Part shown: piece by piece, positions 27,010-33,160 of the stretch
Layout of the letters: each line of letters begins with the position of its first letter
How positions within the stretch are numbered: the stretch's first letter is position 1
The notes under the pieces: generated by a model
The model's database searches: none
What the model was told of the DNA's origin: nothing
Seen by the model: the letters and a program-made list of their open reading frames with translations, nothing else
Made by a program: the position numbers and the translations under genes
Source of the DNA: Paenibacillus sp. HB172176
GTDB taxonomy: Bacteria > Bacillota > Bacilli > Paenibacillales > Paenibacillaceae
NCBI RefSeq assembly: GCF_011947265.1
Contig: NZ_JAATHD010000001.1
Span: 243,902-307,901, forward strand
Direction: 5' to 3'
DNA: 64,000 bases

Positions 27010-29037
27010 ATGAAGCTGAACGGTGTGAGGCAATTCGGCGGCGAGCTGGCGGCTATTGGCAGAAACAAAACCTTGCTGGTTTCGCTTATTGCGATTCTGA
27101 TGGTCCCGGTGATGTATGCGGGGATGTTCCTCGCGGCGTTCTGGGATCCGTATGGACAGCTGAATAACCTGCCGGTTGCGGTTGTAAATGGGGACAAGGG
27201 CACGCCGTTTCAAGGGGAAGAGCTGCATATAGGCGCGGATTTCGTCGAGCAGTTGGAGAAAAATGAGAAATTCGAGTGGGCATTCGTCAGCAAGGAGGAA
27301 GCAGAGCGGGGCTTGAAGGATGACGATTATTATATCGCAATTGAAATTCCAAGCGACTTCTCCGAGCGGGCGGCGACTCTGACCTCCGAGCATCCCGAGC
27401 AGGCGCAGCTCGTCTATATGCCAAATGAGAGCAGAAATTTCCTGGCGTCGCAAATTGGGCATACGGCAATTGAACAGATTCGGACGGATCTGAACAAGGA
27501 GGTGACAGAAGCGTATGCGAGGGCGGTATTCGACAAGCTCTCTGTAGCTTCGGCGGGCATAGGCGAGGCAAGCGACGGCGCGGGCAGCGTCGCCGACGGA
27601 GCGGCGGAAGCGGCTGACGGCGCACAGTCGCTGTCGGAGCATGCGGCGCAGCTCGCCGACGGAGCAGCCTCGCTGAAGGCAGGCGCGGCGCAGCTGGACG
27701 GCGCCGGCGCCCGGCTGGCTGACGGCGCCGCAGGGCTGAGCGCCGCGGCCGGCCGCCTCGCCGGCGGCGCAGAACAGCTCGCTGCCGCCGGCGGCGAGCT
27801 GAACCAGGGCGCAGCCGCTGCCGCATCGGCGGCTGCGCGGCTCGAGAGCGGCCTGGCCGCTTCGCAGGCCGGGGCCGACGAACTGGCCGGCAGCGCGGAC
27901 GCGCTCGCTGCCGGTCTGCAAGCGCTGGCGCGGAGCAGCGCCGAACTTGCGGATGATCCGCAAGTTCAGGCTCTGCTCGCGGCGAGCAAGGCCGTCGCGG
28001 CCGGCGCTGCGCAGGCCGCGGAGGGAGAAGCCTCGCTCCATGAAGGCATGAGCGGGCTGCGCCAGGGCTTGGACAGCGTGACGGCCGGAGCCGTCCAGCT
28101 GAACGACAAGCTCGTCGCCGCGGAGAGCGGCGCGGCGGAGCTGTCTTCGAGCCTTGAGCAGCTGCTGCAAGGCTCGTCAGAACTCTCGCAAGGCATGAGC
28201 GGGCTGCGTGCCTCGTCAGGCGAGCTGGCCTCCGGCGCCGAAGCGCTGAGCGGCGGCGCCGACTCGCTTGCGTCGAGCATGCTGCAGCTGCAGGATGGCT
28301 CGGCCGAGTTATCCTCGAAGCTGCAAGGCGCGACGGAGGAAGCGGGGCAGCTCTCGGCGAATGACGAGACGCTGGATATGTTCGCAGACCCGATCCGTCT
28401 CGACGAGCAGGCGATTACGACGGTGACGAACTACGGCACAGGCTTTGCTCCGTATTTTTTGTCGCTGGGGCTGTATGTAGGCGCGCTTCTGCTTACGATC
28501 GTCTATGCGGTGAAAGAGCCTGCTATCCGTCCCGCGAATGGCTGGAGCTGGTTCTGGAGCAAGGCTCTGACGCTCCTGCTTATCGGCGTGCTGCAGGCTT
28601 TGATAGCGGACACGGTGCTGCTCACGGTCATCCATCTTGAGGTTCAGAATTTGTCCGTCTTCTTCCTCTATTCCATTGTAACCAGCATGACGTATATGAT
28701 GATCATTCAATTTCTGGTGGCGTCGATGGGCAATCCAGGCCGGTTCATCGCGACCATGCTGCTTATTCTTCAACTGACTAGCGCGGCCGGCACCTTCCCT
28801 GCGGAGCTCATTCCGGGATGGCTGCAGCAGGTGAGCCGATTTGTTCCGATGACCTATTCGGTCGCTGGGTTCCGCGATATCATCTCGAGCGGCGACATTA
28901 GCCGGGCATGGAGCGACGCCGGCATGCTGGCGATCTACGCTGCAGTGTTCGCGCTGCTTTCTCTGACTTACTTCATTCGGATTCACAACCGCGAGAGTCG
29001 GTCAAGCGGCGGCGGTCAAGCAACCATTGGGGTATAA
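27010..29037 (+). CDS. YhgE/Pip-family membrane protein
   Basis: 675 residues. One N-terminal transmembrane helix (about 20-42) ends in MYAGMFLAAFWDPYGQ, the YhgE hallmark, followed by an extracytoplasmic domain. A long Ala/Gly/Asp/Ser-rich heptad region (about 180-450) repeats motifs such as LADGAA and LSSGA and should be a coiled coil. Five C-terminal transmembrane helices follow in an ABC-2-like arrangement. Relatives include YhgE, phage-infection protein Pip and the ESX-linked EsaA. The heptad-encoding DNA (27560-28340) is visibly richer in G+C than its surroundings. GAGGAG lies 8 nt before the ATG at 27010. Regulation by the adjacent TetR is likely. Confidence 0.9.
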   Translation: MKLNGVRQFGGELAAIGRNKTLLVSLIAILMVPVMYAGMFLAAFWDPYGQLNNLPVAVVNGDKGTPFQGEELHIGADFVEQLEKNEKFEWAFVSKEEAERGLKDDDYYIAIEIPSDFSERAATLTSEHPEQAQLVYMPNESRNFLASQIGHTAIEQIRTDLNKEVTEAYARAVFDKLSVASAGIGEASDGAGSVADGAAEAADGAQSLSEHAAQLADGAASLKAGAAQLDGAGARLADGAAGLSAAAGRLAGGAEQLAAAGGELNQGAAAAASAAARLESGLAASQAGADELAGSADALAAGLQALARSSAELADDPQVQALLAASKAVAAGAAQAAEGEASLHEGMSGLRQGLDSVTAGAVQLNDKLVAAESGAAELSSSLEQLLQGSSELSQGMSGLRASSGELASGAEALSGGADSLASSMLQLQDGSAELSSKLQGATEEAGQLSANDETLDMFADPIRLDEQAITTVTNYGTGFAPYFLSLGLYVGALLLTIVYAVKEPAIRPANGWSWFWSKALTLLLIGVLQALIADTVLLTVIHLEVQNLSVFFLYSIVTSMTYMMIIQFLVASMGNPGRFIATMLLILQLTSAAGTFPAELIPGWLQQVSRFVPMTYSVAGFRDIISSGDISRAWSDAGMLAIYAAVFALLSLTYFIRIHNRESRSSGGGQATIGV

Positions 29038-29461
29038 AAAAGCATAATCGACATAGCATTAAGGCAGCTTGCTCTGCGAAGCTGCAGGTTGAACATCGCG
29101 GAAAGGCCTTGATAAGAGGCTTGGATGGAGCCAGGCGGAACGCTAACGAAGAAGGATAACGTTATTGTTCTAAAAAGGCATCCTATTGAAAGCTAACGAA
29201 GATCTGTCGTCTTATTTCATGGTTTCGGGCAGCAATCCTACTCGTTTTGATGAAATAACGATACCAATATTCGTTAGATTTATGCTGGCCTGAGATTCAG
29301 GCATTTAACGTTATGAGTCTTCGTTAGAATCTGATGGCTTTGAGAGAATTAAATGCCATCCATGAAGCTAAAAGAACAGCAGGCTTTTCAGCTTGCGACT
29401 CCGCTTCTTCTGATTTCCATCAGAAGAATGGCAAGTACAGGCAGCGCAGCTTTGCTGCGAG
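29038..29461. other. Gene-free stretch with inverted CTAACGAAGA repeats and a perfect hairpin
   Basis: No gene seen. CTAACGAAGA occurs near 29143 and 29192, and its reverse complement TCTTCGTTAG near 29321, giving large inverted repeats. A perfect 10-bp hairpin TTCTTCTGAT, TTCC, ATCAGAAGAA lies at 29405-29428. The start (29066-29125) resembles the module CTGCGAAGCTGC...GAAAGGCCTTGAT also found at 29559. Confidence 0.6.
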
Positions 29462-29654
29462 CCAAGGACGTCGTTAGGCGTTTTTCTTACCACAATTTAT
29501 AAGTTTTCGAGCATTCGAAAACGGAAATTCTATTTGGCGATAAATCCTACATCATGCTTATGAAGCTGCTTTGCTCCGCAAAGCTTTAGGTCGTTCATCT
29601 CTGAAAGGCCTTGATTGAGGATTTCTCACATTGCGACTGTAACGGACTTTTTCG

Positions 29655-29810
29655 AGGCTGTCTATTAATTGTGGCAGCTTTGCAAATTGCTCCTCAGATG
29701 ACATCAGATCGATTTTTATTAATCGAGCAAATACCCATATGTCATTAAAAATTGATCTCAGAGGTTCATTCGGAAACAAAATATTGTTGTCCACATTAAA
29801 TCGACAGCCT
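29655..29810. mobile_element. MITE-like element 1 (156 bp)
   Basis: Terminal inverted repeats: left AGGCTGTCTATTAATTGTGG, right end reverse complement AGGCTGTCGATTTAATGTGG (17 of 20 match). It is flanked by a perfect 8-bp direct repeat CTTTTTCG (29647-29654 and 29811-29818), which is single in the empty copy at 18006-18013. The interior is AT-rich and carries a short minus-strand frame of about 46 codons from 29794 (begins MDNNILFPNEPLRS), perhaps a fossil of a longer passenger or transposase; I do not recognise it. Confidence 0.88.
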
Positions 29811-29928
29811 CTTTTTCGACCCTTAGAAGCTTGTTTTAGCCAGCTCAGATTTTTAACGGACCTTTTCGCTTCTTAGCGGATTAATCTGGTCGATTTTTGC
29901 TCGTTTGGTTGGCTAAGAGCATGAAAAG

Positions 29929-30197
29929 AGGATGTCGATTAACTGTGGACTAGGCTGCAATGCTGATTTCCAGCGCTGCAGCTTCGGAGGGCGCTCCGAA
30001 TGGATCTCTAGCGCTGATTTCCAGCGCTGCAGCTTCGGAGGGTGCTCCGAATGGATCTCTAGCGCTGATTTTCAACGCTGCAGCTTCGAAGGGCGCTCCG
30101 AATGGATTTCTATCGCTGATTTTCAGCGTTGCAGCTTCAAATGCGGAACTGGCTGAGGGGTTCCATAAGCTGGTGATCCACAGTTAATCGACAGCCT
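29929..30197. mobile_element. MITE-like element 2 (269 bp) carrying a 51-bp array
   Basis: Terminal inverted repeats: left AGGATGTCGATTAACTGTGG, right reverse complement AGGCTGTCGATTAACTGTGG (19 of 20). It is flanked by ATGAAAAG (29921-29928) and CTGAAAAG (30198-30205), 7 of 8 identical. The corresponding place in copy A (about 18113-18125) is uninterrupted. Most of the interior is the 51-bp array at 29962-30165. It belongs to the same family as the element at 29655. An 8-bp duplication is compatible with families such as IS256 or ISL3; that assignment is tentative. Confidence 0.88.
29962..30165. repeat. 51-bp tandem array 3, inside the MITE-like element
   Basis: GCTGATTT starts at 29962, 30013, 30064 and 30115, all at 51-bp steps; the fourth unit decays. 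Each unit has two hairpins: AGCGCTG, ATTTC, CAGCGCT and TTCGGAG, GGCG or GGTG, CTCCGAA. The sequence is unrelated to arrays 1, 2 and 4. Confidence 0.92.
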
Positions 30198-30643
30198 CTG
30201 AAAAGTCCGTTAGAGCAGGAGGAGTGTTGAAAACGGCGTCTAAGAGGACAAAAAGTCAGTTAGAAAAGGTCGCTGCTTTCAAAGGACGCCGTGAGGCGTT
30301 TTTCGCATGATGAGGAGCCGACTCGACTTCGAACATTTAGGTTCCCTCATTCAGGACACAATAAGCTCGGCTTTGCGTACGGACCTCCTCATCCACCTAA
30401 TCTCTTTCAATCACCTCATCCACCCAATCTCCCTAATTTACCCGATCCATCTAATCACCTCATTGTCTGCTGCTTAGCTTGTCCCAGCCTTAGCATCGAG
30501 AGAGCCCTTAAGCGTCTCCTGAGTAAAGGGGATAGTGTCTAAATAGCTCTGGAAGAAAGAAAGTCCGAAATGTTGTGGATAATTATGGAAGTAAGCCGTA
30601 AATAAAATTTTCCCCAATCGCAGAAAAAGATCAAATTCAAAAT

Positions 30644-30709
30644 GGAAGCGTTTCATCAAAATTGTCTGAAAATTTTTTTTGAAAGATTTTGAAAGCGTTT
30701 ATCAAAAGT
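30644..30709. promoter_or_regulatory. Paired cre-like boxes upstream of the HAD/mtlD region
   Basis: GGAAGCGTTTCATCAAAA and GAAAGCGTTTATCAAAAG form an imperfect direct repeat about 47 bp apart. Each is close to the catabolite-responsive element (TGWAANCGNTNWCA) but is off by an extra base, so CcpA or another LacI-type factor is only a suggestion. Confidence 0.35.
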
Positions 30710-30774
30710 AGTGCAATTGTAGGGGTACCAACGGCTCACGGGTTTTCTGAAAAAGCTGTGGACAAGTCCCGAAA

Positions 30775-30794
30775 CCCGCTCTGGGCGGGCTTTT
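30775..30794 (+). terminator. Short terminator-like hairpin
   Basis: CCCGC, TCTGG, GCGGG followed by CTTTT. It has no obvious upstream gene and may end readthrough across the 29-30.8 kb gene-free region. Confidence 0.45.
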
Positions 30795-30874
30795 CGGCTT
30801 GACGAATACGATTTAATCATGGTACGGTTTTGTTAACATAAATAACACGAGACGCCGCTGAAAGGGGAATGTTT

Positions 30875-31537
30875 ATGATTAAAGCAATTGTTTTCGACTT
30901 TGATGGAACGATAATTGACACAGAGACGGCTTGGTATAACGCGTTCAAGAATGCGTATAAAGAATATAATGTGGATTTGACGCTGGAGCAATACTCGCAG
31001 TGTATTGGAACGAGTCTGCATTCATTCAATCCTTACGAATACCTGATGACTGAATTGAATCTGCCAATCGACAAGGATGAATTCAGGATCCGAATTCAAG
31101 GCGATCATTCCGAGCTCATGAATATCGAGCAGGTTCGGCCCGGAGTCATGGATTATTTGAAGCTGGCGAAGGAAGCGGGGCTTAAGATCGGCCTCGCGAC
31201 GAGCTCGCACCGCGCATGGGCGGACAAATATTTGGATCAACTGGGTATTCGCGATTATTTCGAAGTGATTCAGACCTCCGATGATGTGGAGAAGGTCAAG
31301 CCGGACCCGGCGTTGTATGTGCAGGCAATGGATGCACTGGGCGTGAAGCCGGAGGAGACGCTGGCGATCGAGGATTCGCCGAATGGGGCGAAGGCCGCAG
31401 CCGCAGCCGGCATGAATGTCATTGTTGTGCCGAACGCATTGACGAAGTTTCTGGAATTCGAACGTTATGACAAGGCGCATCATGCGGAATCGTTAATGGA
31501 TGTGGATTTCCAGCGCGCAATCGCTTGGACGTTGTAA
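30875..31537 (+). CDS. HAD hydrolase, beta-phosphoglucomutase-like
   Basis: 220 residues. The N-terminal motif VFDFDGTIIDTE (nucleophile and acid Asp) leads into a helical cap. Motif II is ATSSH, motif III lies around EKVKPDPALY, and motif IV is AIEDSPNGAKAA. This is the PGMB/phosphatase subfamily acting on small sugar phosphates. The start at 30875 was chosen because AAAGGGG (30861-30867) lies 7 nt upstream; the ATG at 30869 is too close. mtlD follows 162 bp downstream in the same direction, so mannitol-1-phosphate is a plausible substrate (inference). Confidence 0.9.
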   Translation: MIKAIVFDFDGTIIDTETAWYNAFKNAYKEYNVDLTLEQYSQCIGTSLHSFNPYEYLMTELNLPIDKDEFRIRIQGDHSELMNIEQVRPGVMDYLKLAKEAGLKIGLATSSHRAWADKYLDQLGIRDYFEVIQTSDDVEKVKPDPALYVQAMDALGVKPEETLAIEDSPNGAKAAAAAGMNVIVVPNALTKFLEFERYDKAHHAESLMDVDFQRAIAWTL

Positions 31538-31574
31538 GGTCGGGCTGAGCCAATTGATAAACAGGGCGGTCGCG

Positions 31575-31609
31575 GTTGATTTCGTCGGATTCATCAGAAC
31601 GAAATCAAC
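31575..31609. other. Long perfect inverted repeat between the HAD gene and mtlD
   Basis: GTTGATTTCGT (31575-31585) and ACGAAATCAAC (31599-31609) form an 11-bp stem with a 13-nt loop. Flanking GGGC/GCCC may lengthen it. No T-run follows, so it may be an mRNA structure or an operator rather than a terminator. Confidence 0.6.
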
Positions 31610-31635
31610 TGCCCTCACCTTTAACAACAATTATA

Positions 31636-31660
31636 ATCAGAATATTCTAACTATTCTGAT
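31636..31660. promoter_or_regulatory. Nested palindromes upstream of mtlD
   Basis: ATCAGAAT, 9-bp spacer, ATTCTGAT, with a second palindrome AGAATATTCT (31639-31648) overlapping the left arm. It sits 40 bp before the mtlD start, in operator position. The regulator is unknown. Confidence 0.5.
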
Positions 31661-31699
31661 CATAGATGGAATGACTTTTAAAACGAGGAGGCGAAGGCC

Positions 31700-32878
31700 A
31701 TGAAGGCAGTTCATTTCGGAGCAGGAAACATAGGCAGGGGTTTTATCGGCATTTTGTTGTCTCAGTCTGGGTTTGAGGTTACTTTTGTGGCACGGAACGA
31801 GAAGAAGGTTCATGCTTTGCAGCAGCAGAAGAAATATTATGTGACGCTTGCGAACGAGAACAAGGATATTAAGCTGGTGAACAATATTTCGGCAATCAAC
31901 AGCAAGAATGAAGAGGCGGTAACAAATTCCATTGTCGAAGCGGATTTGGTGACGACCGCGGTCGGTCTCGCCTCACTGAAGCATATCGCGGAATCGATCG
32001 CGAAAGGAATTGTTCGCAGACTCGAGCTTGGCGTCAAGGCTCCGCTCCATATTATCGCCTGCGAGAACGCGCTGGATGGCAGCTCACAGCTGAAGCAACG
32101 CATTTTCGAATACTTGCCGGAAAGTATGCAAGCTGAGTCCGAGGAGTATGTTGCTTTCCCGAATACAGCCGTCGATCGAATTGTGCCTGTTCAAGAAACA
32201 GAAGACCCGCTGAAGGTTACGGTTGAGCCTTATTTCGAATGGGTGATTGACCGATCCGCCATGCTGGAGGGCTTCCCGGAGATTAAAGGCGTGAAGTACG
32301 TCGATGCCCTTGAGCCCTATATCGAGCGCAAGCTGTTCACCGTGAACACGGGTCATGCGGTTGCCGCTTATCATGGCTATCTCGCGGGCTATGACACCAT
32401 CCAGGAGGCTATGCTCGACGAGAAGCTGAAGCTGAAGGTGAAGAATGTAATGCGCGAGACCGGCAGATTGCTGACAACGAAGTATCATTGGAATGAAGAG
32501 AAGCATATGCGATATATTGAGAAAATGCTCAATCGGTTTTCGAATCCCAGGTTGACCGACGAGATTATCAGAGTGGGACGTTCGCCGCTGCGCAAGCTGT
32601 CGCTGAACGACCGCCTTGTCCGTCCCGCGCTGCAGGCGCATCGGCTTGGTCTGGATATCACGCATCTCGTAGACGTAATTGCGGCAGCTCTTCTCTATGA
32701 TTACGAGAACGATCCGGAAGCGGTATCGATGCAGACGGCCATTGCGAAGCGCGGAATTGACGAAGTGCTTACCGCCTTCATGGGCATTCCGCAAAAGCAC
32801 GCGATTCATCAACAAATTGCCTACAGATACCACGAGTTGAAGAGCAGGCTTGGTTTGAAGGAGGTTGTGAATGGCTGA
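31700..32878 (+). CDS. mtlD: Mannitol-1-phosphate 5-dehydrogenase
   Basis: 392 residues, usual length about 380. The N-terminal NAD-binding motif is VHFGAGNIGRGFIG. The C-terminal catalytic domain has KLFTVNTGHAVAAYHG with the conserved Lys/Asn/His set of the polyol dehydrogenase long-chain family. It interconverts fructose 6-phosphate and mannitol 1-phosphate with NAD(H). No PTS genes (mtlA, mtlF, mtlR) accompany it in the window, which is unusual for a purely catabolic role. With the HAD phosphatase upstream it could make mannitol. A strong terminator follows. Confidence 0.95.
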   Translation: MKAVHFGAGNIGRGFIGILLSQSGFEVTFVARNEKKVHALQQQKKYYVTLANENKDIKLVNNISAINSKNEEAVTNSIVEADLVTTAVGLASLKHIAESIAKGIVRRLELGVKAPLHIIACENALDGSSQLKQRIFEYLPESMQAESEEYVAFPNTAVDRIVPVQETEDPLKVTVEPYFEWVIDRSAMLEGFPEIKGVKYVDALEPYIERKLFTVNTGHAVAAYHGYLAGYDTIQEAMLDEKLKLKVKNVMRETGRLLTTKYHWNEEKHMRYIEKMLNRFSNPRLTDEIIRVGRSPLRKLSLNDRLVRPALQAHRLGLDITHLVDVIAAALLYDYENDPEAVSMQTAIAKRGIDEVLTAFMGIPQKHAIHQQIAYRYHELKSRLGLKEVVNG

Positions 32879-32920
32879 TCGTATTGCGATGTTGATTAAG
32901 CAAATGGCTGAACTAACGAG

Positions 32921-32954
32921 AACCGAAGGCGCATTGTAGATGCCTTCGGTTTTT
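32921..32954 (+). terminator. Terminator after mtlD
   Basis: AACCGAAGGC / GCCTTCGGTT, a 10-bp stem with an 11-nt loop, followed by a run of five T's that begins in the stem. Confidence 0.9.
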
Positions 32955-33017
32955 GTTCCTTTCCACAGGCAGACTCAGAATGACAGTGAAGGAATTGTAC
33001 TCTTTTCGAATTGCCTG

Positions 33018-33107
33018 TTGTTAACAAAATGACATTCCTGTATAGTATAAATAAAACAGATGTTAGATTATATAACGTTAATCAACGGCGATTAATCATT
33101 ATATAAC
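33018..33107 (+). promoter_or_regulatory. nas promoter region with TnrA/GlnR-like box
   Basis: TGTTAGATTATATAACG (33061-33077) matches TGTNA-N7-TNACA except for the last base. About 45 bp further on, TATAAC (33102-33107) can serve as the -10, giving the spacing seen at TnrA-activated promoters. A separate TTGTTA, 17 bp, TATAGT promoter lies at 33018-33046. TTAATC/GATTAA (about 33078-33095) is an additional inverted repeat. Confidence 0.6.
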
Positions 33108-33160
33108 ACGTAATGTCACCTATTTACAGCGATTCGCGCTGTTAGAGAGGAGAGTGTTAT

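Larger units (their letters stand above)
29462..30312. repeat. Dispersed intergenic block, copy B (contains two insertions)
   Basis: Homologous to 17820-18245 once the inserts at 29655-29810 and 29929-30197, each with one copy of its flanking direct repeat, are removed. It ends in the same hairpin (ACGCCGTGAGGCGTTTTTC). Confidence 0.85.

Noticed and set aside
27287-27826. Arg-rich minus-strand frame in the YhgE gene
   Set aside because: An antisense product of the GC-rich heptad region.
29558-29794. 78-codon minus-strand frame through MITE 1
   Set aside because: It runs out of the element into the flanking block. Only about 46 codons lie inside, with no recognised family.
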